Shown here in pieces: positions 34,488-43,678 of a DNA stretch of 64,000 nt. Source of the DNA: DUPU01 sp050952465 (GTDB lineage: Bacteria; Bacillota; Dehalobacteriia; Dehalobacteriales; Dehalobacteriaceae); NCBI GenBank assembly GCA_050952465.1, contig JBMNKZ010000008.1, positions 248,001-312,000 of the forward strand, given 5' to 3'. A program made the position numbers and the translations under genes. A model generated the notes under the pieces. That model was not told the DNA's origin, searched no databases, and was given only the letters and a program-made list of their open reading frames with translations. Numbering within the stretch: the stretch's first letter is position 1; the number at the start of each line of letters is the position of its first letter.

Positions 34488-35058
34488 AAGAATTCAGGAT
34501 ATTAAGGATCCGGTGGAAAAACTGCTGCATTTTATGGCCGTTTTAAATAAAGAACTTAAGAAAAAAGATGTTTCAGTTAAACCAATTGTCGTAGGGGGAA
34601 GCGCCGTACTGGTATATTCGTTGGGAGGCCATTTAACACAAGATATAGACGTAATTATTTCTGACAGACACAGGCAATTGGTAAAAGATGTATTGTCCCA
34701 ATTTGGTTTTGAGAATACTGCCGGGCAACGTCATTGGTATCACGAGGAATTGGATTTGGCACTGGAAATGCCCGGTGATATTTTGGCCGGATCGATGGAC
34801 AAAGCTATTACTGTAGAAGTCGGAGATAGTGAAGTATATTTAATTGGTATTGAAGATATTTTAATTGACCGGTTATGTGCCGCAAAGCATTGGAAATATG
34901 ATCGTGATGAGGCTCAAGCGATTTCTTTACTAAGTATTTATATGAATAAAATTGATTGGGATTATTTAGTAAAAAGAGCAAAGGAAGAAATGGTTCAGGA
35001 TAAGCTGGAAGAAGCAAAGAAAAAGGCGGAGACTATTGTTCAAAAGTTAACTGACTAA
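34468..35058 (+). CDS. Nucleotidyltransferase family protein inside the cas operon
   Basis: This 196-residue protein has the nucleotidyltransferase (pol-beta/AbiEii-like, DUF6036-type) pattern: GGSAVLVYSLGGH, then DIDV eleven residues later, and a third acidic site in ELDLAL. These conserve the metal-binding aspartates, so catalysis should be possible. Start is TTG 34468 after AAGGGGGA, overlapping the upstream small gene. Proteins of this type modify RNA or tRNA ends or proteins in toxin-antitoxin pairs. It sits between cas3 and cas1 on the same strand, which is unusual, and may guard the locus or be a random insertion. Confidence 0.75.
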   Translation: MNSEVIKRIQDIKDPVEKLLHFMAVLNKELKKKDVSVKPIVVGGSAVLVYSLGGHLTQDIDVIISDRHRQLVKDVLSQFGFENTAGQRHWYHEELDLALEMPGDILAGSMDKAITVEVGDSEVYLIGIEDILIDRLCAAKHWKYDRDEAQAISLLSIYMNKIDWDYLVKRAKEEMVQDKLEEAKKKAETIVQKLTD

Positions 35059-35116
35059 AACCACATATGATTTGGAAATAATACTATTACCAAATTATGT
35101 ATAGAGGTGAAAACCT

Positions 35117-36124
35117 TTGCATGTGGTGGTTTCTAATTTCGGCTCTTTCATAGGTAAAAAAAGTGAACGCCTAATAATTAAAGAAAATAAAGAAGTTGTT
35201 TTAGAAATTCCTTTTCACGATTTAGAGCAGATAACCATTGATACAATGGGTGCTTCTTTATCTATTGATGTGATTAAGGAATGTATGGAACATGGAGTTC
35301 AAATTAATTTTCTTTCTTCACAGGGCAGGCCTTTTGCCAAACTAAGTTCTCCTAACCTAACAGGAACCGTTATTACCCGACGTGAACAGATACTCGCGTA
35401 TACTGATAAAAGAGGGGTAGAGCTTTCCAAATTATTTGTAGAAGGAAAAATAAAGAATCAAGTAAATACCTTAAAATATTTTGCTAAATATCGAAAGTCA
35501 GCAGGAATGGAAATATATAGCCAATTAGTCCAAGGAATAAATCGGATAGAAAACAACTTAAAAGAGCTCAAAGAAACAGAAGGAAATTGTATTGATGATG
35601 TGCGGGGGCAGTTGCTTTCTATAGAAGGCCGGGCGGCCAATGTTTATTGGGAAATGTTTAAAATACTAACGTGCGAAAAATTGGAGTTTCCGGGCAGAGA
35701 ACACCGGGGAGCAACAGACCCTATTAATTCACTTTTGAATTATGGGTACGGAATTTTGGAGAGTCAAGTGTGGGGAGCAATAAACCTAGCCGGTCTGGAA
35801 CCATTTGCCGGATTTATGCATGTTGATCGTCCCGGTAAGCCCAGTCTGGTCTTAGATATGATGGAGGAATTTCGGGCTTCAGTAGTAGATCGGGTAGTAT
35901 TAGCAATGGTGAATAAAGGAATGGAAATTAAAATGGAAGAGGGCAAGCTGGAGACTACAACCCGCCGTGACTTTGCCAACCGAATAATGGAGAGAATGGA
36001 TTCGGCAGAACGTTTTGAAGGGAAAAAATATAAAGTCCGCAGTATCATTCAGCGCCAGGCCCGCAGGATTGCCACCTTTTTACGGGGCGAAAACAAATAT
36101 AAATGCTTTGTGGCTGGGTGGTAA
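35117..36124 (+). CDS. cas1: CRISPR integrase Cas1
   Basis: Cas1 is the metal-dependent integrase that inserts new spacers at the leader end of the array. The expected catalytic residues are visible: glutamate in LLSIEGRAANVYW, histidine in GFMHVDRPGKPSL and glutamate or aspartate in LDMMEEFRASVVD. Length 335 residues is normal. Start is TTG 35117 after GAGGTG. Cas2 follows 2 bases after its stop, and Cas4-type proteins after that, forming an adaptation module downstream of the interference genes. Confidence 0.95.
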   Translation: MHVVVSNFGSFIGKKSERLIIKENKEVVLEIPFHDLEQITIDTMGASLSIDVIKECMEHGVQINFLSSQGRPFAKLSSPNLTGTVITRREQILAYTDKRGVELSKLFVEGKIKNQVNTLKYFAKYRKSAGMEIYSQLVQGINRIENNLKELKETEGNCIDDVRGQLLSIEGRAANVYWEMFKILTCEKLEFPGREHRGATDPINSLLNYGYGILESQVWGAINLAGLEPFAGFMHVDRPGKPSLVLDMMEEFRASVVDRVVLAMVNKGMEIKMEEGKLETTTRRDFANRIMERMDSAERFEGKKYKVRSIIQRQARRIATFLRGENKYKCFVAGW

Positions 36125-36126
36125 TC

Positions 36127-36399
36127 ATGAAGACACTTGTTATTTACGATATTGAGGAAGATAAGGTTCGGAATAAAATTTTTGAGGCATGTAAGGATTA
36201 TGGGTTGGAGCATATCCAGTATAGTTCCTTTTTCGGTGAATTGAATCATAACCGTCGAGAAGAACTTAGGCAGCGTTTGGTTAAAACCCTAGGTAAGAAA
36301 CGAGGAAAGATTTCTCTTTTTCCTATATGTGATAAAGACCTGCGGTTGGCAAAACAAATTTTAGTAGAACCGGATTTTGATATTTATGTTGAAGCTTAG
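36127..36399 (+). CDS. cas2: CRISPR adaptation protein Cas2
   Basis: Cas2 is the small dimeric partner that bridges two Cas1 dimers in the integration complex. This 90-residue protein begins MKTLVIYDIEEDKVRNKI with the ferredoxin-fold first strand and its aspartate, and contains QYSSFFGEL in the second strand region. The in-frame ATG 36127 is preferred to 36103, which lies inside cas1. It overlaps the cas4 start by 14 bases. Confidence 0.93.
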   Translation: MKTLVIYDIEEDKVRNKIFEACKDYGLEHIQYSSFFGELNHNRREELRQRLVKTLGKKRGKISLFPICDKDLRLAKQILVEPDFDIYVEA

Positions 36400-36961
36400 A
36401 GTTAGTGATATTAAGCAGTATGTATACTGCCCGCGGGTTTTGTACTTTACTTATGTTCTTCCGGTAGAAAAAAAGGTTACCCGTAAAATGACTTATGGTC
36501 AGGAATACCATGTCCAGTTGGACCGTTTGGAAAAAAGGCGAAAACTGAAAAGATATAACTTATCAGATGGAGAAAGGATATTTCATACCCACCTTTATTC
36601 ACCAAGACTAGAACTCGAGGGAAAACTTGACCTTCATATTAAATCAGGCCATGAATTGTTTCCGGTAGAATTCAAAAATACCTATAGAGGGCCAGGGTTA
36701 AATCATAAATATCAGGTAACAGCTTATGCCATACTGTTGGAAGATATATATGGACAACCGGTACGCCAGGGATTTGTATATCAGATTCCCAACAACGAAA
36801 TTTTTGAAATGGAAATTACGCCAAACATGAGACTGTACGTTAAAGAGATAATGGCAAAGATACGGCATCTTGTAAAAATGGAAGCAATGCCTAAACCGGC
36901 ATTTCAAAAACAAAGATGTATAGATTGTGAATATAGGAATTTCTGTGGAGATGTGAATTAG
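36386..36961 (+). CDS. cas4: CRISPR-associated exonuclease Cas4
   Basis: Cas4 trims spacer precursors and helps select PAMs during adaptation. This 191-residue RecB-like protein starts MLKLRVSDIKQYVYCPRVL with the first cluster cysteine, contains ELEGKLDLHIK and FPVEFKNTY (nuclease D and E-x-K motif), a Q-rich motif HKYQVTAYA, and the C-terminal iron-sulfur cysteines CIDCEYRNFC. ATG 36386 gives the typical N terminus; TTG 36377 upstream is an in-frame alternative. In this locus cas4 comes after cas1-cas2, the reverse of the more usual I-B order. Confidence 0.92.
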   Translation: MLKLRVSDIKQYVYCPRVLYFTYVLPVEKKVTRKMTYGQEYHVQLDRLEKRRKLKRYNLSDGERIFHTHLYSPRLELEGKLDLHIKSGHELFPVEFKNTYRGPGLNHKYQVTAYAILLEDIYGQPVRQGFVYQIPNNEIFEMEITPNMRLYVKEIMAKIRHLVKMEAMPKPAFQKQRCIDCEYRNFCGDVN

Positions 36962-36963
36962 CA

Positions 36964-37200
36964 ATGTATTTTCTTACAGATGAAGAAAAGAAATTAGTAA
37001 CCAAAGGATATTTACCAAAAGCGCGAGAATTAGGAGTAGCGGAAGAACTCAGGGGATGGAATTGGAATATCCCTCCTTTGGCTCCCGTTTATGATTTGCG
37101 CATGGCCGTTTATGAGATCGCCGGAAAATACTGTGATACCGGGCGAGACATATTTTTGCGGCGTGTTGAAGGAAAAAAACTCAGCCTAATAAAGAAATGA
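36964..37200 (+). CDS. Csa1 (Cas4-like) N-terminal part, frame ends early
   Basis: This 78-residue frame matches the N terminus of Csa1, the larger Cas4-family protein known from type I-A systems: LRGWNWNIPPLAPVYDLR and EIAGKYCDTGRDIFLRRV. It ends with GKKLSLIKK and TGA at 37198-37200, overlapping the next ATG by 4 bases. A -1 shift at the run of seven A (37173-37179) would give TQPNKE followed directly by the MICGSVLHE of the next frame, which looks like an uninterrupted Csa1. So this is the first part of a frameshifted or recoded gene. Confidence 0.82.
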   Translation: MYFLTDEEKKLVTKGYLPKARELGVAEELRGWNWNIPPLAPVYDLRMAVYEIAGKYCDTGRDIFLRRVEGKKLSLIKK

Positions 37201-37883
37201 TATGTGGTTCAGTTTTACATGAAACACTGGTGAAAATCCTGGTTAGAGCTAAAAGATTAATTTACGGTAATGGTATATCAAAATATCAGGTAATTCTTGA
37301 TTCCCTTAAAGAACCTATTGATTACAATCTGGAAAAATATCAAAGCATTTTAAATGGAAATGATATTGAGCATTTAAATGAAAAGGTTGAAATTATTTCC
37401 CGGTTTGAAGCCGACAGGATAGGAGCAAGAATTCAGGAAATCCTAATAAAGCAGCCGTATATCGGAGAGGATTCGTTAGTTGCTTTAGCTATTCCAGTGG
37501 TAGTTGAACAAAAATTAGATGGTTCTTTTCTCGGATTAAGTGGGAATCTTAGTGCTGATGCCTTTACTATTTCCGAGCCTATGATTCTTGATCTTAAATT
37601 TGGGAAGAGAAAGGATTTTCACCGTTTAAGCACCACAGGGTATGCTTTGGTAATGGAAGCCGTTTATGAATTCCCAATAAATCTTGGATGCATTGTTTAT
37701 GTTGATTTTAAAGATGATCGTATGATTATTACTAAGGATATTCATATTATTGATGATGAATTAAGGCAATGGTTTATTGAAGAGAGAGATGAAAAGATGC
37801 GTATGGTTTATGAGGAAATAGATCCCGTTATTAGCGAAAGATGCTATGACACATGTCCATATTACTGCAATTGTCGGGGTTAG
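37197..37883 (+). CDS. Csa1 (Cas4-like) C-terminal part with RecB nuclease motif
   Basis: This 228-residue frame carries the rest of Csa1: GSVLHETLVKILVRAKRLIYGNG, a nuclease core with LSADAF and LDLKFGKRKDFH (D-x-K), a tyrosine/glutamine-type helix STTGYALVMEAV, and terminal cysteines CYDTCPYYCNC that would hold an iron-sulfur cluster together with the cysteine in the N-terminal part. It could be translated separately from ATG 37197 (ATGA overlap) or as a fusion after a -1 shift. Its presence beside Cas4 gives the locus two Cas4-family proteins. Confidence 0.82.
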   Translation: MICGSVLHETLVKILVRAKRLIYGNGISKYQVILDSLKEPIDYNLEKYQSILNGNDIEHLNEKVEIISRFEADRIGARIQEILIKQPYIGEDSLVALAIPVVVEQKLDGSFLGLSGNLSADAFTISEPMILDLKFGKRKDFHRLSTTGYALVMEAVYEFPINLGCIVYVDFKDDRMIITKDIHIIDDELRQWFIEERDEKMRMVYEEIDPVISERCYDTCPYYCNCRG

Positions 37884-38099
37884 CAAATAGTAATGGCCAA
37901 CCGAAGAAGATTTATTAATTATTTTGACTAATAATTAGCCGGGAAAAGAAGGTTTTAGATTTGAAACATTTGGAATTTTCGCAAATACCCCGTATATTAA
38001 ATCAAGTTTTAGAATTTCGGTATTTTGAGATGTTTTTTAAAAAAAGAGATTACTTAAAGGCCTTGGGAGAGAAGGGATATGACATAATATGTGTGGTCG
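37884..38099 (+). promoter_or_regulatory. CRISPR leader
   Basis: These 216 bases between the Csa1 stop and the first repeat are AT-rich (long A/T runs such as TTTTTTAAAAAAAG) and have no gene, as expected for a leader that holds the array promoter and the adaptation site. The intact first repeats are at this side and the damaged repeats at the far side, which agrees with leader polarity. Exact promoter elements are not assigned. Confidence 0.75.
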
Positions 38100-40631
38100 G
38101 TTTCACTGCTAATCCTTAATAATAAGGGACTGAAAGCCAATAGTTATTATAATTCTTATTATACACATAAAGTAAGTTTCACTGCTAATCCTTAATAATA
38201 AGGGACTGAAAGTTGAAAAACCAAACTGGTGCCAGAGATACGATGAAGTTTCACTGCTAATCCTTAATAATAAGGGACTGAAAGTTTTGGGCAGCTCAGC
38301 CGTGTAAACTTCCATGATGAGGTTTCACTGCTAATCCTTAATAATAAGGGACTGAAAGAAACGAATAACTGGTGGCACGGCAGTGGGTTTTCCTTGGTTT
38401 CACTGCTAATCCTTAATAATAAGGGACTGAAAGCCCCCAGTCTGACCAGCTACTAACATGTGTGGAATTTGTTTCACTGCTAATCCTTAATAATAAGGGA
38501 CTGAAAGGAAAGGAAGAGTGAAATAGGCAGGAAATGAACAAAAACGTTTCACTGCTAATCCTTAATAATAAGGGACTGAAAGATGTTCTGCGGCTTGAAA
38601 CCGTGCTCGTGGGCGAATGTTTCACTGCTAATCCTTAATAATAAGGGACTGAAAGGTGTAAAGGTGATATCGGATCTGTAATCGGAGACTATGTTTCACT
38701 GCTAATCCTTAATAATAAGGGACTGAAAGACAAACTCAATCAAGCCATGAAAGATGGCAACGAAGAGTTTCACTGCTAATCCTTAATAATAAGGGACTGA
38801 AAGCAGGAGTCTGTCACAGGCCGAAAGCATCTTCTTTTCGCGTTTCACTGCTAATCCTTAATAATAAGGGACTGAAAGCGACCAGCTTCCATTCAAATTC
38901 TCGGAGTTTTTAAAGTTTCACTGCTAATCCTTAATAATAAGGGACTGAAAGGAAATTCAATCACTCAACGCATTATCTTTGTCGGGGCCCGTTTCACTGC
39001 TAATCCTTAATAATAAGGGACTGAAAGATGAAAACATAGAAGGTTACGAATGGGTACCTAAAAGTTTCACTGCTAATCCTTAATAATAAGGGACTGAAAG
39101 CAGACTTAAAAACCAGCAAGCAGAAGCTAGGGCAGGGTTTCACTGCTAATCCTTAATAATAAGGGACTGAAAGAGAAGACCGGAGCGAATACGCTCCATG
39201 GTATCTTCCATGTTTCACTGCTAATCCTTAATAATAAGGGACTGAAAGACCCTAGTAATTCTTGCAAATATTTAATATTCCGCTCTGTTTCACTGCTAAT
39301 CCTTAATAATAAGGGACTGAAAGTAAAATACCCTTCACAAGCATTAAAATTGGTTATCTCAGTTTCACTGCTAATCCTTAATAATAAGGGACTGAAAGCC
39401 GAATCCTATATTGTAAACAGTCATTCCCGTTTTTCGTTTCACTGCTAATCCTTAATAATAAGGGACTGAAAGTGTTCTTAGTTGATTATAACTATCTGGT
39501 AAGTCTTGAAGTTTCACTGCTAATCCTTAATAATAAGGGACTGAAAGCCAAAGAATTTTAAGTATATTATATGTTGTTTCAAAAAAGTTTCACTGCTAAT
39601 CCTTAATAATAAGGGACTGAAAGATATATCTTCAATAATAAATTGATTTAATTCTAGAATAGTTTCACTGCTAATCCTTAATAATAAGGGACTGAAAGGG
39701 GGAAAATTAACACTAAATAAACGTTTTGTTTTATTGTTTCACTGCTAATCCTTAATAATAAGGGACTGAAAGCCGGAATCACCCGCAGCTGAAACCGGGT
39801 ATAGATAACTGTTTCACTGCTAATCCTTAATAATAAGGGACTGAAAGCTCCCTTATTACGTTTTTAGGAACAAATAGTATTAGTTTCACTGCTAATCCTT
39901 AATAATAAGGGACTGAAAGCTCCCTTATTACGTTTTTAGGAACAAATAGTATTAGTTTCACTGCTAATCCTTAATAATAAGGGACTGAAAGCTCCCTTAT
40001 TACGTTTTTAGGAACAAATAGTATTAGTTTCACTGCTAATCCTTAATAATAAGGGACTGAAAGCTCCCTTATTACGTTTTTAGGAACAAATAGTATTAGT
40101 TTCACTGCTAATCCTTAATAATAAGGGACTGAAAGTAACTACCGTCTTTAGCTGGTCTCCACTCGCCTACAGTTTCACTGCTAATCCTTAATAATAAGGG
40201 ACTGAAAGTAACTACCGTCTTTAGCTGGTCTCCACTCGCCTACAGTTTCACTGCTAATCCTTAATAATAAGGGACTGAAAGTAACTACCGTCTTTAGCTG
40301 GTCTCCACTCGCCTACAGTTTCACTGCTAATCCTTAATAATAAGGGACTGTTATCTATCTTTCTTTATGGGAATACGACAACTACCCTACAGTTTCACTG
40401 CTAATCCTTAATAATAAGGGACTGTTATCTATCTTTCTTTATGGGAATACGACAACTACCCTACAGTTTCACTGCTAATCCTTAATAATAAGGGACTGAA
40501 AGCGATCACCATCGCCGCGATCACCATCGCAGGACAGGCCGTTTCACTGCTAATCCTTAATAATAAGGGACTGAAAGTCAGGTACAGATAGCAAAAGGCT
40601 GGAAGCCAAATAACGTTTCACTGCTAATCCT
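38100..40631 (+). CRISPR. CRISPR array, 34 repeats plus a truncated terminal repeat
   Basis: The 37-base repeat begins GTTTCACTGCTAATCC and ends GGGACTGAAAG, with an internal CCTTA-ATAA-TAAGG hairpin. Starts occur about every 72-75 bases from 38100 to 40541, and a 17-base truncated copy (40615-40631) ends the array. Spacers are 35-39 bases. Near the distal end the same spacer is present four times (39848-40098), another three times (40136-40317), and another twice (40351-40465). The two repeats starting at 40318 and 40392 lack the final AAAG. The 3' ACTGAAAG would become the 8-base crRNA handle after Cas6 cleavage. The leader lies upstream, next to the cas genes. Confidence 0.97.
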
Positions 40632-40810
40632 GTGATTTTGCAAATTAAACCAGCATATCTTTTGCAAAATAAATTGGCATAGTAACCGGGGCAAAGTGAA
40701 AAAGTTTCAAATTGCTTTAAATGACCTAACAAAAATTTTTCATATTTGCACGTTATTCTGGTATCCGGAATAAAGAGAAAACCGGCGGGATTTTCCCAAC
40801 CGGTCGTTTC

Positions 40811-41611
40811 TTAAATACCTGATTCAGTTGCCGCCAGCCGGACTATTTCTTCGTCAATTAAATCTTTTTTTGCCTGGCAACCAGCAAGAAGAGAATGGGT
40901 AGCCAGTTTATTGATCAGTCTAGGCCATCCCCGAGAAAGAGAGGCAATGGCTTGAATCGAGGTATCGGAAAAAATAGTGTGTTTAGCACCAGCTAGTTCA
41001 AGATGATGAAGGATATATCCCTTTACTTCATCTTTAGATAATGGTTCTACCTTGTAACGCATCATAATCCGTTGTGAAAGAGGCCGGTTATGGTTTAGTG
41101 AAAGCTTGTCCATAAGATGAGGCAGGCCGGAAAGAATAAGAATAAAGGGATTTTCCGAATCCATGGAAAAATTAAAAAGAATATTTAAATCATTTAAAAA
41201 CATATCCTTAGCTAGCTGCATCTCATCCAAAATAAAAACTGGTGTAATTTTTCTTTCTTTGAAGTATACCTGGATGGCATGTTGAATTTGGTGAAAAAGA
41301 TCGACCTTACGAAACTTTGGATCTTCCCCTAAGCCTACAGCTAAACCCCGGTAAAAATCCATCACTGTACCTGTAGAAAGAGGGAAATATATCACCTTAA
41401 AAAGGGAGGGGTTTAGGGACTCGGCAAAACTCCTTAAAGCAAATGTTTTCCCAGCCCCCGGTTCGCCCACTATCAAGCCCATACCCCGGGTTTTCTTCAG
41501 ATAATCTAAGCGGGCGATCATTTCCTGGTAAGGTGTAGAAGCAAAATAATCTATTGACTTAATCTCCTTGGAAAAAGGGATTTTGGATAATGAATAAAAA
41601 GTTTGGAACAT
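40811..41611 (-). CDS. ExeA/TniB-like AAA ATPase of a transposon
   Basis: This 266-residue ATP-binding protein partners with the DDE transposase, probably choosing or delivering target DNA, as TniB or IstB proteins do. It shows Walker A GEPGAGKTFALRSF (about residues 50-57), Walker B PVFILDEMQLA, sensor 1 LILSGLPHL, and an arginine-finger region LSQRIMMRYKVEPL. This is the ExeA/GspA-type AAA family. It begins three bases after the transposase stop. GGAGGGATAATGG precedes ATG 41611. No sign of decay. Confidence 0.87.
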   Translation of the reverse strand: MFQTFYSLSKIPFSKEIKSIDYFASTPYQEMIARLDYLKKTRGMGLIVGEPGAGKTFALRSFAESLNPSLFKVIYFPLSTGTVMDFYRGLAVGLGEDPKFRKVDLFHQIQHAIQVYFKERKITPVFILDEMQLAKDMFLNDLNILFNFSMDSENPFILILSGLPHLMDKLSLNHNRPLSQRIMMRYKVEPLSKDEVKGYILHHLELAGAKHTIFSDTSIQAIASLSRGWPRLINKLATHSLLAGCQAKKDLIDEEIVRLAATESGI

Positions 41612-41614
41612 CCA

Positions 41615-42862
41615 TTATCCCTCCTTCCCAGAAGACATAGCCCTAAAGGAGAGGGAACGCTCCCTTTTTACATGGGCATTATCTGAAAAATTAACAGGAA
41701 CAGCTTTTTCCAGGAGAATACCGTCTTCGTAAATATAGACCCCGGTTTCATCATAACGTACTTCAATACGCTGACCAATAAACTTTGGAGGTACTTCATA
41801 AAGCTTAGCTTCGATAGATATAGTACCGTCATGTTTTACCTTGCGATAATCACGTTTTAGGAATAAAGGGTCAAGAGAGGCGGGATCATCAACCATACGC
41901 AACCTGCTAACCTGAGAAAGAAACATATCCTGAGGCGTCATCCCTAAAGAGGCATGAATTTTACGGTGATAATCTTCCTCTAACCACCGCCAAAACCTTT
42001 GATTTAATTCATCTAAGGATGAAGCTGATTTTTGTCTAAGTAAAGGAAAGAATCTGGTTTTGACGGTACCAAAGAAACGTTCAATTTTCCCCTTGCTAGC
42101 TGCGTCATAGGGCTGGGTATGGGTAAGGGCAATACCGAGACTGGCACAGGCCACATGAAAAACATCGGAACGATAAATTTTACCGTTATCCACATAGACA
42201 ATTTTCGGGATTCCTCTACGGATTAAAGCTTCTTTAAAAACTATTTTAAGAGAATCAAATTTTTCTGAGTAACAGAATTGGGCAAAAGGAATAACCCTGG
42301 AACAATCATCAATAAAAGCAAAGAGAAAAGTTTTAAGCTTTTTACCATTAACAATTAGATACGGGCCAACAGACATGTCGCCTTGCCAAAGAGTATTGAC
42401 CGTATCATAGGAAAAACGTTTTCGTTCCGGGGATTTGACATGATCTCTTCCGATCATACCTTGATTTTTAAGAAGCCGATATATGGTTGAGTATGATACT
42501 TCTTTAGAAAGAATTTCACCTTTCTCCACCAACTGATCATAGAAAACAGAGGCAGGAAGATTTCGAGCTTCTTTTCTCAGGGCAATAATATGTTCTTCCA
42601 ATTCCCGATTAAGTTTACGGGGCTGCCCTCGGTCGGAGCGTCGTTTAGGTTTCAGGCCGTCAAAACCTCCCCGGCGGTAGTCCAACAACCAGCAGGAAAT
42701 AGTCTTAGGAGCAAATTCCTTAGGACCATAGTAGGGAACCTGGTGGATTTGAGAGCACACTTCAGCTAAATACTCAGTTTGATTGTTGACCTGGCCATTC
42801 AAAATGGGCGCAATAATCCCGTAACGAAATAAAGCAATGTTTTCTCGATCTTTCTCAGTCAT
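41615..42862 (-). CDS. DDE-type transposase/integrase (rve core, Mu-like C terminus)
   Basis: This 415-residue transposase has N-terminal helix-turn-helix regions (SYSTIYRLLKNQGM), an integrase core with WQGDMSVGPYLIVNGK (first aspartate), IVYVDNGKIYRSDVF (second aspartate) and SKGKIERFFGTVKTRFF (glutamate), and a C-terminal beta-barrel domain (YEVPPKFIGQRIEVRYD) like that of Mu transposase. ATG 42862 follows AAGGAGGGG; an in-frame ATG at 42880 is less likely. It works with the adjacent ATPase. All catalytic residues seem intact, so the element may be active. Confidence 0.88.
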   Translation of the reverse strand: MTEKDRENIALFRYGIIAPILNGQVNNQTEYLAEVCSQIHQVPYYGPKEFAPKTISCWLLDYRRGGFDGLKPKRRSDRGQPRKLNRELEEHIIALRKEARNLPASVFYDQLVEKGEILSKEVSYSTIYRLLKNQGMIGRDHVKSPERKRFSYDTVNTLWQGDMSVGPYLIVNGKKLKTFLFAFIDDCSRVIPFAQFCYSEKFDSLKIVFKEALIRRGIPKIVYVDNGKIYRSDVFHVACASLGIALTHTQPYDAASKGKIERFFGTVKTRFFPLLRQKSASSLDELNQRFWRWLEEDYHRKIHASLGMTPQDMFLSQVSRLRMVDDPASLDPLFLKRDYRKVKHDGTISIEAKLYEVPPKFIGQRIEVRYDETGVYIYEDGILLEKAVPVNFSDNAHVKRERSLSFRAMSSGKEG

Positions 42863-42996
42863 AAAACCCCTCCTTAACATAGGAGGTTAACCGGTTAACC
42901 CATTATTTTTATTGTAAATTGGTCAAAAAAATATATCTATGCAAAAGATTTGTGGAATTAATAAAATCTTTTTTGAAGGTCCGGGGTATGGTACAA

Positions 42997-43518
42997 TTAA
43001 TGTGCCATAAAGTTGTATGAGAAATGACCCCTGTACCTTCTTAGGAAGGTGGCTTTCCCCAAAGCGAGGATCATTCTTAACAATTTTGTGGCTTTTTCTT
43101 TTGGGTCTTTAGGTAAGGTCCCTTTAAATCCATCATCCCGGAAGAACATTTCAATCTGGTTTAATCGATTTAGAAAGCGCTTCCGGTAAAAAAGTACCAG
43201 TTGATGATAATTACCAATATTATGGTCAATTAAAATATCCCTTAACTTCTCTAAGATCACATCTGCGGTGTATTGAAAGTATGATAGGAGAAAGGTTGGG
43301 AGAACAGAAAGTGTATTCCGACAGGAAGGGCATTTTAGTCGCAATATAGGTATTCTATGTTGCTTCTCATCAATGGCATTACGCCAGTAAAAACCATGGC
43401 GAAATAACCTTACTCTACTTTTACAGTGAGGGCACTGTTCAACTGTTGGAAAATCATTTTTCTTACTCCGGTTTTCATATTCCTCAACTGAAATATTAAA
43501 GTCATGATATACAATCAA
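42997..43518 (-). CDS. DUF6431 domain protein of the transposon
   Basis: This protein of about 173 residues has two CxxC pairs that form a zinc-ribbon-like module (CPHCKSRVRLFRHGFY and LKCPSCRNTL), followed by a helical region (FQYTADVILEKLRDILIDH). It matches DUF6431, found beside DDE transposase/ATPase pairs in Firmicutes. TTG 43518 after GGGGTGA is the chosen start; the open frame reaches further up to 43569. It may bind DNA ends. It is separated from the transposase gene by 134 bases containing a TGCAAAA motif. Confidence 0.7.
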   Translation of the reverse strand: MIVYHDFNISVEEYENRSKKNDFPTVEQCPHCKSRVRLFRHGFYWRNAIDEKQHRIPILRLKCPSCRNTLSVLPTFLLSYFQYTADVILEKLRDILIDHNIGNYHQLVLFYRKRFLNRLNQIEMFFRDDGFKGTLPKDPKEKATKLLRMILALGKATFLRRYRGHFSYNFMAH

Positions 43519-43678
43519 AAAAATCACCCCAAAACATTTTGAAAACATTTTATCAAAATGCAGGGGCATAAGAAAAATAATTTAGTTGGTTTAATTTGAA
43601 AAATATCCTCCATTTTAGGAGGGGATAAAGAGGCAAGCCACAATAGTACTTATAAAGAAGTAAAGGGGATGTTGATTT

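Noticed and set aside
38109..40732. Open frames on the minus strand across the CRISPR array, with repeated FSPLLLRISSET
   Set aside because: They are translations of the repeat units and spacers, with no ribosome sites; the region is non-coding.
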